Counted from the stretch's first letter, positions 29,436-37,503 are shown. The stretch: 39,010 nucleotides of DNA from an uncultured Enterobacteriaceae bacterium (GCA_945271245.1 CALYPF010000014.1:1-39010), one strand, 5' to 3'. Notes: generated by a model not told the origin, from the letters alone. Translations and numbers: made by a program.

Positions 29436-31123
29436 TACACCCCCCTTGGCCTGAGGATTTGATCGATACGTGAGAAGTTACCCATAATTTTCTCAGACAA
29501 AATATCCGCCGTGGCGCGCGGGTCTTTCGCACCGTTAATATAAAACTGATTAGTTTGCTGGATATTGTTAGTTACCGGGGCGGGTGTCGGCATCATAAAC
29601 ATCGAATTATTAATACCGGTACGATTCATGCCAATTAAAGCGGGATTAAATTCACCGGTTAATTTCGCACTCATCGGGCGCATTATTGCAATACAGGTTT
29701 CTGTGAATTTTGATAATACCTCTGAAAGACGATTACACGCTTCAAGGTATGCGGCAGAGAGGTCCGGTGATGCGTTACCCGACTTACTTTTGCTCCATAT
29801 ATCGTATCCCAGCGAAATAGCATTAACGGCAATACCAACCGGCCCGCCTAATAACGCAGATCCGATCCTCAGCGCTGGTTTTGCTACTTTCCATGCCTGT
29901 GCCACCACCGGTGCTGCTCGCGTAAAGCCTTTCATCGCCAGGCTACTTATATTTTTAAAAGCGCCCCCTAATTTTTGCCGCCATCCGGTTTTAACCGCGG
30001 ATGCTGGCAAAGCCACCGGTGGTTTTTTTACCGAAATCGGTTTTGACTTTGGCACCGGTTTTGCCGAAGGCGTATTCGCTTTGCCCGCTTTCCGTTTATT
30101 TTTTGCCGAAGGTTTATGCCCGGAACGAACAGTGCGATTTTTGGTTCCTGATTTTTTACTTCCACCACCTGCCATATCCGCTAAAAAACCCAGCGTTTTT
30201 TTCCCGGAAACACCCAGTCTGGCAAATGCCCCTAAAATCCCTAATAGCCATTTTCCTGCGATAAAGATGAGAATCGAATTAAATACACTATTCCATCCTC
30301 CCATCAGATCTTTGACTGCAATGATCTGATTAATTAACCCCGGTAATTTATCGACTGCAAAATTCGCCAGATAGCCAATTTTATTAATAAAGCTGTCCAT
30401 CGCCGCGTCGATTTCCGGCATATTCGTCAAAATCAGATTGATAAATTTTTCGAGCGGCCCGCTTAGCGCATTACCCAGACGCGCGCCGTATTTGCTGCCG
30501 AGAATGCTCCCCAGCTCATTCAGTTTATTAAATGCGGTAAAAAATGGCTGGCTCTGTTTTTCCGCAAGGCCAGGGTCAAAATGCGTTTGCGCGGTTAACT
30601 GCTGATACTGCGTTTGGTTATCCGCCAGACCGCGCTGCATGCTGATGCGTGCGTCATCGCCAATACCGATTTTTTGCGCCAGCGCTCTTGCCTGCGCGTC
30701 GGGCAGCTCTGCAATCCGCTTACTGAGATCGCTAAATATCGCATAGGTATCCCGCGCCTTCCCCGACGCGTCTTTGGTGGCTATGCCCTGCTGGCGTAGC
30801 ACGCTGCGGTTGTTACTGTTTTTTAAGAACTGACCCAGCGCGCTAAACGCCTGCAGCGTACCGGTTATCGAACCGCCCACCTGCTTCGTGGCGTACAGCA
30901 GCGTCTGGTATTGCCCCAGTTTCATGCCGGCAAGCTGGCTGGCACGGGATATGCTCTGTAATTCAGACGCCACTTTTTGACTGAATGTTAGTAGCGCATT
31001 GTTAAATTTTACCAGCGACGCGCTGAGTTCATTGATTTTCGGCGTCTCGTTGGCAAGGTATGTAATGACGCGCGAGTAGCGCCCCTCGCTGGCGCTAGCT
31101 CCTGCAGTTTTACTCTTAGCCAT
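29435..31123 (-). CDS. Tail tape measure protein
   Basis: The 562-residue protein occupies the tape-measure position after the tail-assembly chaperones. It has an alpha-helical N-terminal half (residues about 30-200), two hydrophobic segments (about 285-310 and 415-440) and a Lys/Ala/Pro-rich low-complexity linker between them (about 325-370, SGTKNRTVRSGHKPSAKNKR type). Tape length sets tail length; at about 1.5 angstroms per residue this predicts a tail of about 80-85 nm. ATG 31123 lies inside the last codons of the chaperone extension frame, preceded by AGAGAGGAAC. An upstream start at 31144 is rejected. Confidence 0.85.
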   Translation of the reverse strand: MAKSKTAGASASEGRYSRVITYLANETPKINELSASLVKFNNALLTFSQKVASELQSISRASQLAGMKLGQYQTLLYATKQVGGSITGTLQAFSALGQFLKNSNNRSVLRQQGIATKDASGKARDTYAIFSDLSKRIAELPDAQARALAQKIGIGDDARISMQRGLADNQTQYQQLTAQTHFDPGLAEKQSQPFFTAFNKLNELGSILGSKYGARLGNALSGPLEKFINLILTNMPEIDAAMDSFINKIGYLANFAVDKLPGLINQIIAVKDLMGGWNSVFNSILIFIAGKWLLGILGAFARLGVSGKKTLGFLADMAGGGSKKSGTKNRTVRSGHKPSAKNKRKAGKANTPSAKPVPKSKPISVKKPPVALPASAVKTGWRQKLGGAFKNISSLAMKGFTRAAPVVAQAWKVAKPALRIGSALLGGPVGIAVNAISLGYDIWSKSKSGNASPDLSAAYLEACNRLSEVLSKFTETCIAIMRPMSAKLTGEFNPALIGMNRTGINNSMFMMPTPAPVTNNIQQTNQFYINGAKDPRATADILSEKIMGNFSRIDQILRPRGV

Positions 31124-31346
31124 GTTCCTCTCTCCAGCGCTCAATCCGGGCCTGATTGTCCATCTGCATTGCCAGGTAGTCGTTCATGAGCGCGATGTCA
31201 TATAAGTCCACCGCGCCGTTTTTAAGCGACTGCCAGTCGAGATGAAAAACTTCTGCCGGGCGCAGAATAAAATCTTCTCCGTCCGGCAGCGTATCCAGAA
31301 TCAGGCCGTTAGCGGGCCGGGTATCTCCGCGCCGGGGAGTTCGTGC
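31116..31346 (-). CDS. Tail assembly chaperone extension, reached by -1 frameshift
   Basis: This frame has no usable start of its own. It encodes 76 residues after the slippery site, including LILDTLPDGEDFILRPAEVF, HLDWQSLKNGAVDLYD and IALMNDYLAMQMDNQ, and ends EEHG. The hydrophilic HLDW...NGAVDLYDIALMNDYL pattern is typical of the second chaperone in contractile-tail phages. Ribosomes slipping back one base at T_TTT_TTG (31352-31346) would add it to the first 122 residues of the upstream gene, giving a 198-residue G-T type fusion. Its stop overlaps the tape-measure ATG. Confidence 0.82.
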   Translation of the reverse strand, partial: ARTPRRGDTRPANGLILDTLPDGEDFILRPAEVFHLDWQSLKNGAVDLYDIALMNDYLAMQMDNQARIERWREEHG

Positions 31347-31711
31347 AAAAAATTTCCCAGCGAGTCGGCCACCACCCGGGCCACGAGCTGCAGCATGGTC
31401 ATCAGGTCGATATCATCAAACGCCAGCGTGCCGTGGCTAAATACCGGTACCCAGGACTGCATATGCTCACGGGAAACCACCCCCAGGCAGGGGTGGAGAA
31501 TAGCGTCGCAATCTTCATCGCTAATGCTGCTAATAGCCTCAGCGATTTTTGGCAGCAGGTCGCCCATGGCGGTTTCGGAGGCGCCCTGCGCCTCCTGGAA
31601 TTCAGCGGCCAGCTCCGCCAGCACCGGGAGTAGCTTACGCGCAACCCTGAGCTGTTCGAAAACGCCGAGCTTGGCGATGCGGTAATTCGCGTCTTTAATC
31701 GTTAGCTCCAT
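31301..31711 (-). CDS. Tail assembly chaperone
   Basis: The 136-residue acidic protein sits between the tube and tape-measure genes, the place of gpG-type chaperones that coat the tape measure during assembly. Visible blocks are ANYRIAKLGVFEQLRVARKLLPVLAEL and LPKIAEAISSISDEDCDAILHPCLGVV. Codons 120-122 (AAT TTT TTG) contain the heptamer T_TTT_TTG in the zero frame, and the -1 frame stays open for 76 more codons (see 31116-31346). GGGAG lies 11 bases before the ATG. The tube stop is three bases upstream. Confidence 0.85.
   Translation of the reverse strand: MELTIKDANYRIAKLGVFEQLRVARKLLPVLAELAAEFQEAQGASETAMGDLLPKIAEAISSISDEDCDAILHPCLGVVSREHMQSWVPVFSHGTLAFDDIDLMTMLQLVARVVADSLGNFLHELPGAEIPGPLTA
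31346..31352 (-). promoter_or_regulatory. Programmed -1 frameshift site T_TTT_TTG
   Basis: In the chaperone frame the codons read AAT TTT TTG, so the heptamer T_TTT_TTG fits the X_XXY_YYZ rule. A GC-rich stretch (CTCCCCGGCGCGGAG, with CTCC/GGAG able to pair) starts about six bases downstream and may act as a stimulator. Confidence 0.8.
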
Positions 31712-31714
31712 GGT

Positions 31715-32155
31715 TTAAAACTCTCCCAGCACCTGGTCGATTTTGCCGCAGTCAAATTCCCAGGAAACCGCGCCGCCTTCTTTGCCGTTTTTATATTCGG
31801 GTAGCTGTTTAAAAGCGACTTCGCGCGCGGTTATCGTATCGCCAGACACTGAGTTGCGAATGACAATGACATTTTTGCCCCAGGTGGCAGAAGACTGAGT
31901 TTGTGCGTTATAGGCCAGAGAGAGCTTTTTATTCACCGGCGACGTTTTCATCAGGCTGACGGTAACGCTGCCGGTTTTACCCGGCACCATGCTGTGCATG
32001 ACTTCACCGTCAATGCCTTCGGTCATGGTGTTTTTCGCCCCGGTCATTTTTACGCTAATGCCCTCTTCCGCGTTAGCGGAGCCGGCGCCCAGGTCGATAA
32101 CGCCGGTCGGGCCGGCGAGAGAAGCGGTGACATCCAGAAAAGAGTAAGTACCCAT
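31715..32155 (-). CDS. Tail tube protein (DUF3277/PhiTE type)
   Basis: The 146-residue protein fits the DUF3277 tail-tube family (PhiTE/KPP10-type myophages): MGTYSFLDVTASLAGP, an EGISVKMTGAKNTMTEGIDGEVMHSM middle and a C-terminal WEFDCGKIDQVLGEF. It forms the inner tube inside the sheath. AGGAG precedes the ATG. It follows the sheath stop by 14 bases, the normal sheath-tube order. Confidence 0.85.
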   Translation of the reverse strand: MGTYSFLDVTASLAGPTGVIDLGAGSANAEEGISVKMTGAKNTMTEGIDGEVMHSMVPGKTGSVTVSLMKTSPVNKKLSLAYNAQTQSSATWGKNVIVIRNSVSGDTITAREVAFKQLPEYKNGKEGGAVSWEFDCGKIDQVLGEF

Positions 32156-32169
32156 AATATTATTGCTCC

Positions 32170-33651
32170 TTATCGTACAACGTTAATTTCAACATCGGCG
32201 TAGTGCACCGCACCCGCCAGTTTGCATGCCACCTGAATCACCGGCGCGCGGCGCGCTTCCCGGTCAGCCTGTGCCTGGCTGGCTACCGCCGGGGCATAGA
32301 CGTAATAGCCTTTGGTCAGCGTATCACCCGCCATCAGTTCACCAATATCGCCGCCGTTCCAGACTCCCGGTGCCACCAGGCCATTAACCACGGCCTGATC
32401 CATCGATTGCTCCACATTGCTCAACAGACGCGTTACGCCTGCATCGGTCTGCGGGATTTTTGTGGTGCTGGTGTACAGCAGGTTAAACAGGTTGTTTTGC
32501 ACATAGTTTTGCAGCCAGTCGAGGCCGTGGCGTTCATCAAAGAAGTCGCCGTTGCACATCACGCCTTCCTGAATAATGGCGGTGTCGTTGTTGTAGTTAA
32601 CAAATACGTTGCAGTTTTTCGCCTGCAGCGCTTTGGCCTGGCTCTGAGTCAGCGTTTCGGCGCGGATCCCCGGTTCACGCTTGAATTTAAGCGTGATCGT
32701 GGTGTTATTTCCGTTGAAGTTAACGCTAAAAGCGCGACCAAACAGGGAGGCGGCCGCAAAAGGCGAAGCGCTGGAGTACTGAGTAAAAGTACGGCTGTAA
32801 TTCGCCGCTTTCAGCTTCGAGGCGATATCGTCTTTGGTATCCGAGGCCAGTACGCTGGTGCTTTGAACCGTATGGCCGAAACAGCGCGAGGTCGAATCCG
32901 CTTCAATAAACGCAGCCGCTGCCAGTACCTCGTCATCGCTGAGCTGCTCATCGGCAATGACTACGCCGTACCAGTCGCCGGAAGCGGCAGACAGCGCGGC
33001 CAGGCAATCGGCGATACTTTCTTTCGACTTACCTTCCACTGGCTGCGCGCCCGCTTCCTGTGTCAACCCCATCAGGGTTGCCAGGTCGCTGCCTTCTTTC
33101 GGCGCGGAGGCATAGCCCACCGATGAGCCCTCACCGTTAGTAATTGACTGCACGCTAAAGCGCGCGTTGGCGGCGTCCCAAAATACGGTCGAGCCTTCCA
33201 GCGCGTCCTGTAAACGCCCGGCGACGCCATTAAGAGAAGTTTCCGCACTTAAATCGACGGCGCTGACCTGTTTTTCCTGGCCATCGAGGGTAATGGATAA
33301 TGCACCGTCTTTGATGGCGGTAAAGCGCGCCATTTGCTGGGCGTCTTCCGCCAGCGTAGCGCCGCGCAGCAGCGCCGCCGATTCCGTTTTCAGCCAGCGA
33401 CCAATCAAAATATCAACCGGGCGCGGTGACTGCTGGTAATACAGGCTTGCCGCCTGATATTCCGGCATATCCATCCCAAAATCGGCGCTTACGCCTTCCA
33501 TATCTGAATAGGCGCGCAAACGCTCGCCGCCATCAATAACGTCACTACCGCCGACGACCAGCAGCGCACCAAAATTGCGTGCCTGCGCCGCGCGGGCGGC
33601 CATATTTACCGTAACGTTTACCACATTAGAAACGGGCAACCCTTGTGACAT
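32170..33651 (-). CDS. Tail sheath protein (DUF3383 family)
   Basis: The 493-residue protein belongs to the DUF3383 group of contractile sheath proteins. The N-terminus reads [29 protein letters not shown], the middle has the family blocks [22 protein letters not shown] and [22 protein letters not shown], and the end [19 protein letters not shown] leads to a C-terminal domain that clips neighbouring rings. Its presence makes the tail contractile. The type differs from the P2-like sheath of R-pyocins, placing the locus in a different myophage lineage. AGGAG lies eight bases before the ATG, overlapping the previous gene's end. Confidence 0.9.
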   Translation of the reverse strand: MSQGLPVSNVVNVTVNMAARAAQARNFGALLVVGGSDVIDGGERLRAYSDMEGVSADFGMDMPEYQAASLYYQQSPRPVDILIGRWLKTESAALLRGATLAEDAQQMARFTAIKDGALSITLDGQEKQVSAVDLSAETSLNGVAGRLQDALEGSTVFWDAANARFSVQSITNGEGSSVGYASAPKEGSDLATLMGLTQEAGAQPVEGKSKESIADCLAALSAASGDWYGVVIADEQLSDDEVLAAAAFIEADSTSRCFGHTVQSTSVLASDTKDDIASKLKAANYSRTFTQYSSASPFAAASLFGRAFSVNFNGNNTTITLKFKREPGIRAETLTQSQAKALQAKNCNVFVNYNNDTAIIQEGVMCNGDFFDERHGLDWLQNYVQNNLFNLLYTSTTKIPQTDAGVTRLLSNVEQSMDQAVVNGLVAPGVWNGGDIGELMAGDTLTKGYYVYAPAVASQAQADREARRAPVIQVACKLAGAVHYADVEINVVR

Positions 33652-33654
33652 AAC

Positions 33655-34197
33655 TTATTCTCCTGTGAAGAAAGTGACGGGGGCCTGAGTCAGCGACATT
33701 ACGCCGTACTCACGCGCCACCGTGCGATAAAGGCGCAGCGTCACGTCATAACGCTTTACCCATTGGTTATTAATTTGTTTGGCAACGCCGATTAGCGCCC
33801 CATGACCGCCGAAGGCGAAGCCCAGCGCGCGCAGTTCATCCTGGTTCTGGGCAACCAGTACGCCGTCAAGGAATCGCGCGGCGTAACGCTGGCCGAGCGG
33901 CCCCCAGAACCACAGACGACAGGAAACGGTCTCGCCCCGCTTTAGCGTGACCAGCTCCTCTTCCTGCGCCGTACAGACGGCATTCGGGTCACGCCCGATA
34001 AATACCGCCGCATATTCACACCAGTTCTCCACCTTCGGCGGTTCCTGCCCCTCATTACGCATCGGGATGACCGCCTGTGACGACAGCCCGGAAACACCGG
34101 TAATCCAGCCGGCGATAAGTTTATCCAGCTCGGCGTCATACGCCGGGTCATCGTTCCGGGGCGTCAGCCACCCCGGTGCGTTGCTACTGTTAGTCAC
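33655..34197 (-). CDS. Tail terminator / neck-type protein
   Basis: The 180-residue protein resembles neck or tail-terminator proteins found before DUF3383 sheaths: a WLTPRNDDPAYDAELDKLIAGWITGVSGLS start, a WFWGPLGQRYAARF block, INNQWVKRYDVTLRLYR and a terminal QAPVTFFTGE. It would cap the tube and sheath at the head-distal stop. GTG 34197 follows AAAGGAGGG directly; no ATG is available in frame nearby. It is the first structural gene; upstream lie a terminator and the lysis genes, with no head genes. Confidence 0.78.
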   Translation of the reverse strand: MTNSSNAPGWLTPRNDDPAYDAELDKLIAGWITGVSGLSSQAVIPMRNEGQEPPKVENWCEYAAVFIGRDPNAVCTAQEEELVTLKRGETVSCRLWFWGPLGQRYAARFLDGVLVAQNQDELRALGFAFGGHGALIGVAKQINNQWVKRYDVTLRLYRTVAREYGVMSLTQAPVTFFTGE

Positions 34198-34238
34198 ATC
34201 CCCTCCTTTAATGCGCGATTACCGCAGTAGGCGCGCAT

Positions 34239-34265
34239 AAAAAAGCCCCGAAAGTTCGGGGCTTT
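34239..34265 (-). terminator. Bidirectional terminator between lysis and tail genes
   Basis: AAGCCCCGAA and TTCGGGGCTT (34243-34252 with 34255-34264) form a long stem; on the minus strand it is followed by TTTTTT (34244-34239). It lies where terminase and head genes would be expected in a complete prophage. Confidence 0.85.
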
Positions 34266-34367
34266 AAATCGATGAAATTGAAAAAATGTGCGGCTGGCGA
34301 AACAAAGCTAATAGCTGAACGCCGGTTACCGCCAGGTTTAGCCTCACCCAAAAAGGCGGTGGTGCGT

Positions 34368-34853
34368 TTATCGTACCGTTAATGCGTCATAACTGGCTTC
34401 ACAGGCTCGGCCTCGCCGCCAGGCGTCGTCAGCAAACGCTGCCAGTTGTTGATTGCGCGCGACAGATTGCGCGAACAGCCGGGCAAGCATATCGCAGGCG
34501 GTTTTGGCTGACGCGCCTGCACCGCAAGCCCCGGTATCGCAGGAGGCGCCGGCGTCGTGCCGATATCGCCTGAGCTGAGCGTGCAGGCGCTGAGCAGCAG
34601 AGCGGGCATCAGCGGCATCGCGATTCGCATTAGCCAGTTGTTTTTCCACACGGTCTGTCACCTCCTTTACCGCCTGATTTCTGCGCTGTTCTTCGACCCG
34701 GAACTGCGCCTGTTGCCGCGCCAGCGTTTGTGCCTGCTTTGCACTGTACTGCGCCCATTGCGCCTGCCATTTTTCCTGCGCGCGCTGATACCCAATCCGA
34801 TAGCCAAAGGCACCAGCGGCAATAAATGCAAAGACAGGAAGAAACTTCAACAT
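34368..34853 (-). CDS. Rz-like inner-membrane spanin
   Basis: The 161-residue protein has an N-terminal transmembrane segment (LKFLPVFAFIAAGAFGYRIGY) and a long periplasmic coiled-coil region rich in Gln, Arg and Ala (about 25-95), the design of i-spanins. With the embedded o-spanin it fuses inner and outer membranes in the last step of lysis. ATG 34853 is preferred (GGGGAACAG upstream); starts up to 34889 are possible. The o-spanin gene lies inside it in another frame. Confidence 0.83.
   Translation of the reverse strand: MLKFLPVFAFIAAGAFGYRIGYQRAQEKWQAQWAQYSAKQAQTLARQQAQFRVEEQRRNQAVKEVTDRVEKQLANANRDAADARSAAQRLHAQLRRYRHDAGASCDTGACGAGASAKTACDMLARLFAQSVARNQQLAAFADDAWRRGRACEASYDALTVR
34379..34651 (-). 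CDS. Rz1-like outer-membrane lipoprotein spanin, nested in Rz
   Basis: Embedded in the Rz gene in a different frame, this encodes 90 residues with a lipoprotein signal (LLLSAC, Cys23) and a proline-rich stretch (TTPAPPAIPG, RQPKPPAICLPG), the signature of Rz1 o-spanins. The GTG at 34651 has AAGGAGGTG eight bases upstream, an unusually strong ribosome-binding site for a nested gene and good evidence that it is translated. It ends 11 bases before the Rz stop. Confidence 0.85.
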   Translation of the reverse strand: MWKNNWLMRIAMPLMPALLLSACTLSSGDIGTTPAPPAIPGLAVQARQPKPPAICLPGCSRNLSRAINNWQRLLTTPGGEAEPVKPVMTH

Positions 34854-34889
34854 GGCTGTTCCCCAGTTTCCCATTATTATGTTGACCAC

Positions 34890-35233
34890 GCTGTTTATTG
34901 GCTGAGGCTTAACGCGCCGTACAATTAAATAAATATGCTCAGCGCGTAATAGCCCGCCGGTTAGTAATAATAGCGCTGTTATTCAGCCCCGATAAAACCT
35001 GTTAACAGGCCATTAATTACATCACTCACCGGCGATAAATATAACCAGAAGAGAAAATTCAATTATTAATAGCATTTACTTTCTTACAGTTCGCTATCGT
35101 ATTATTTGAAGACGCATACTGAAAATTTACCCAGGCAGCCTGTTTTTCTCACTGAGAAAAGTGATAATCTGGGCGAGTAACATATTCTTTATACAATGAT
35201 GTCGCTCACAGAAATATCCTGTTAATTCTGCGT
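34890..35233. other. AT-rich gap between Rz and holin genes
   Basis: No gene is supported in these 344 bases. A perfect 12-bp palindrome CCTGTTAACAGG lies at 34998-35009, and a 7-bp hairpin TTTTCTC-ACT-GAGAAAA at 35144-35160. Either could be regulatory; neither is a recognised site. Confidence 0.5.
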
Positions 35234-35572
35234 TTATTTCCCCGATGACTTTCTAATTTCACTGCCAGGTGAGCGCCGATTAAAGATTGTCAGCGCTTTA
35301 TCTCGAACCTTTTCTGCACCAACAAACCCAATAGTCGCCCCTACGAATGTTACCGCATTTGCCGGTAAGCCAAATAACTCCAGTGAACCGGCTATGGCTA
35401 GCGTCAGAATGCCACACGACAGCGCACCGGTAACCGTTTTTACTACTGACTTTCCATCATATATGCTCATTAACGCAGAGATACTACCGGCTGCGCCAGC
35501 GGCTAATAATGACGGGAGATAATCATTCACCCATTTCATGCTTTTATCTGTAATCTCATGAATATTGTACAC
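35234..35572 (-). CDS. Holin (lambda-type holin family 3)
   Basis: The 112-residue protein has two to three hydrophobic segments (about 20-38, 47-66 and 71-88) and the conserved block SLELFGLPANAVTFVGATIGFVGAEKVRD of phage holin family 3, with a basic C-terminus. Holins open the inner membrane to release the endolysin. The GTG at 35572 has GGAG about eight bases upstream; ATG 35539 is an alternative. It lies downstream of the endolysin gene, the reverse of the lambda order. Confidence 0.85.
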   Translation of the reverse strand: MYNIHEITDKSMKWVNDYLPSLLAAGAAGSISALMSIYDGKSVVKTVTGALSCGILTLAIAGSLELFGLPANAVTFVGATIGFVGAEKVRDKALTIFNRRSPGSEIRKSSGK

Positions 35573-35833
35573 CGTACTTCTCCGGATACGCCCGAAGATC
35601 TCAACTATCTCCCTCCGCCCGTTTATTATTAAAATAGCTATTTTGCGTCAAACGGCGTTGGTATCATGCCGCGCGATAACTACTTATCCGGCGCTAATAA
35701 ATAATAAAAACGAGTCAGCAATATACTAAGTAACCAGGCGAAACCTAAATAGCGTCCATGCATTATGACAGATGAGCATCTTATTAAAATTGAATCACGG
35801 CGCGGTAGATTTGCCGTATGTTTATATGGCCGG

Positions 35834-36289
35834 CTATGCTGCGGAAAGAAAATAGTCCTGCTCTGCCCGGCGGCGCCTGACCAGGCCGGGCATCGACTCC
35901 CCGCCAGCCCATGTCCAGCGCAAAAATTGCTGCGCGGCGCCCTGATAATTGCCCTGATTCAATTTCTGAAGTAGCAGCGAGGTGGAAAATGCGCGGGTAC
36001 CAATATTCCAGGCCAGGCTAACTAGTGCATCAAACTGATTTTGGCTCACCGGGACTTTAAGCAAACGATTCACCGCCTGTTCATAGCTCACCAGCCCACA
36101 GCGCAGGAGCTGTTCGGCTTTATTACGCGTAATTTTCATGTCTTTATGAACCGGAACGCCATCAACGGGCCGCGTCCATCCGTAGCCAATACTCCAGGGG
36201 TCGCCGCCCGTGGCGGGATCGGGATAAGCTTCAAGGCGACATCCCTCAAAGTTTTTAATAAGGGCTATTCCTTTTTCACTAATATTCAT
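35834..36289 (-). CDS. Endolysin, GH24 lysozyme
   Basis: The 151-residue protein is a T4-type (GH24) lysozyme that hydrolyses peptidoglycan for release of particles. The expected catalytic set is Glu15 in FEGCRLEAY, Asp24 (YPDPATGG) and Thr39 (IGYGWTRP). Further family blocks are QNQFDALVSLAWNIGTRAF and FLRWTWAGGESMPGLVRRRRAE. There is no signal or signal-anchor sequence, so export depends on the holin. It is the first gene after the antiterminator and the repeat array. Confidence 0.93.
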   Translation of the reverse strand: MNISEKGIALIKNFEGCRLEAYPDPATGGDPWSIGYGWTRPVDGVPVHKDMKITRNKAEQLLRCGLVSYEQAVNRLLKVPVSQNQFDALVSLAWNIGTRAFSTSLLLQKLNQGNYQGAAQQFLRWTWAGGESMPGLVRRRRAEQDYFLSAA

Positions 36290-36368
36290 ACTGTTTAAAC
36301 CTGATTATTATTCTATATTCCAGATAGATTGAATTGCTGTGTCAAATCGTTCACTTACGTTAGGAGAT

Positions 36369-36715
36369 AAAAAAAGCGCCTTTCAGCGCTTTATTAACCT
36401 ATTGTCAGTATAAACAGCTTAGCCGCTTTTCTGCGGACCGCGCAAGCGTCTATTTCACTTATTTATATTAAAAGTAATAAAGCGCCTTTTGGCGCCTTAT
36501 TAACTTATCGCCAGTGTAAATAGCTTAGCCGCATTTTTGCGGACCGCGCAAGCGGTTATTTCACTTATTTATATGAGAAATAGAAAAAGCGCTTTTCAGC
36601 GCCTTATTAACTCATCGTCAGTATAAATAGCTTAACCGCATTTCTGCGGACCGCACAAGCGGTTATTTCACTTATTTATACCAGAAGTAGAAAAAGCGCT
36701 TTTCAGCGCCTTTTA
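36369..36715 (-). repeat. Tandem array of about 107-bp repeats carrying terminators and nested palindromes
   Basis: Three full units start at 36374, 36480 and 36587 (periods 106, 107, 107), and a fourth partial unit (hairpin only) starts at 36694. Each begins with a hairpin of GCGC arms beside an A tract, which on the minus strand reads as stem plus TTTTT, an intrinsic terminator pointing toward the lysis genes. Each also holds a 31-bp nested palindrome (36421-36451, 36527-36557, 36634-36664): outer arms AACCGC/GCGGTT around TGCGG-A-CCGCA, able to fold in two exclusive ways. Units differ at scattered positions, but the arms are mostly preserved, and unit 2 has a changed hairpin that still pairs (GCGCC/GGCGC). 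The array lies between the Q gene and the endolysin, where a Q-dependent late leader is expected. Confidence 0.9.
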
Positions 36716-36726
36716 TATATATTGAG

Positions 36727-36732
36727 ATTATA
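36727..36732 (-). promoter_or_regulatory. Candidate -10 element of the late promoter
   Basis: On the minus strand TATAAT lies 83 bases after the Q stop and about 15 bases before the first terminator hairpin of the repeat array. No good -35 is visible at 17 bases, which is not unusual for a promoter carrying an antiterminator recognition site. Tentative. Confidence 0.4.
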
Positions 36733-36814
36733 AATAAATAATAACCTACGATGCGTAGCATTTAATATCACCGCAAAAAAGTGAGGCTATGAATACAAAT
36801 TAATTTACGCGCCG

Positions 36815-37246
36815 TTACGCAAACATCGCAACGCGGCGGCGACTGTGCTCAGGCGCCTTTTTTATTTCTATTTCAACTTCGGGGTCCATTTCCAGGCGCG
36901 CATTTAGCATACTCAGGCATCCATCGATAAACCCCTCTGCAACCTGTAACTGCACCCGCACCGTTTTCTCATCCTGTTTAAGCAGGCGCGCCAGCGTTCT
37001 TTTAGATGCACCATAGACATAATGTGCTACCACAAGGTCGAATTCCCCCGTTTGCCTAATCTGGCGCAGTCTTGCCACACAGGCATCAATGACCAGACCA
37101 TCATCATCACAGCAGCACGGGCGCGAAGAGCGCGGTGCAGTGATTAATCCTTTGAATCCCGCAGCGACCGGTGACCATCCTAGTCCGTGATTATCCCGGG
37201 CGGCCCAGCCCCCCCAAAGCTCCAGCACTCGCTGAATATTTCGCAT
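36815..37246 (-). CDS. Q-type late antiterminator
   Basis: The 143-residue protein matches the lambdoid antitermination protein Q family (AntitermQ, PF06530): MRNIQRVLELWGGWAARDN, WSPVAAGFKGL, SRPCCCDDDGLVID and ELVVAHYVYG-like LVVAHYVYGASKRTLARLL with a C-terminal helical region. Q proteins load on RNA polymerase at the late promoter and let it pass terminators. GGGGGAGAAAGA precedes the ATG. Divergent from the S24 regulator, it is the likely key activator of the lysis and tail genes, which are preceded or interrupted by at least three sets of terminators. Confidence 0.88.
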   Translation of the reverse strand: MRNIQRVLELWGGWAARDNHGLGWSPVAAGFKGLITAPRSSRPCCCDDDGLVIDACVARLRQIRQTGEFDLVVAHYVYGASKRTLARLLKQDEKTVRVQLQVAEGFIDGCLSMLNARLEMDPEVEIEIKKAPEHSRRRVAMFA

Positions 37247-37400
37247 TCTTTCTCCCCCCTCTCATCACCGTTCGCCTTGAAGCCGCATGTTACCGCGTCT
37301 GCGATGCCAATGTTGCCTACTGCCTACCTTTACTTACTTAACATAGCCATTCCGTCGGCATGATGAGAAATCCGTTTCCGTATAGCTCCAAACTGAGATT

Positions 37401-37480
37401 ATCCATAAATGCATTAAACTGCAATCCATAAACGAATTGAATCGTGCTTTTTTTTATGCGAATATGCATGGATTGAATCG
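37401..37480. promoter_or_regulatory. Repeated operator-like motifs between Q and the S24 repressor
   Basis: ATCCATAAA occurs at 37401-37409 and 37424-37432, and its arm recurs inverted as ATGGAT at 37468-37473. ATTGAATCG occurs at 37436-37444 and 37472-37480. The motifs lie in the divergent region just before the repressor gene and are good candidates for its binding sites. The rest of 37247-37400 must hold the Q-gene promoter; I see no clear hexamers. Confidence 0.5.
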
Positions 37481-37503
37481 CCGTTTGAAATAGCGTGGAA
37501 CTC

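Noticed and set aside
34998-35009. LexA box at the palindrome CCTGTTAACAGG
   Set aside because: LexA boxes need CTG-N10-CAG spacing; here the arms are adjacent with no spacer.
35765-35974. Plus-strand frame of 69 codons antisense to the endolysin end
   Set aside because: It has no family resemblance and lies mostly within the lysozyme gene on the other strand.
36369-36715. CRISPR array or ToxI-like antitoxin repeats
   Set aside because: Units are about 107 bp, nearly entirely repeat without variable spacers, and no cas or ToxN-like gene is near.
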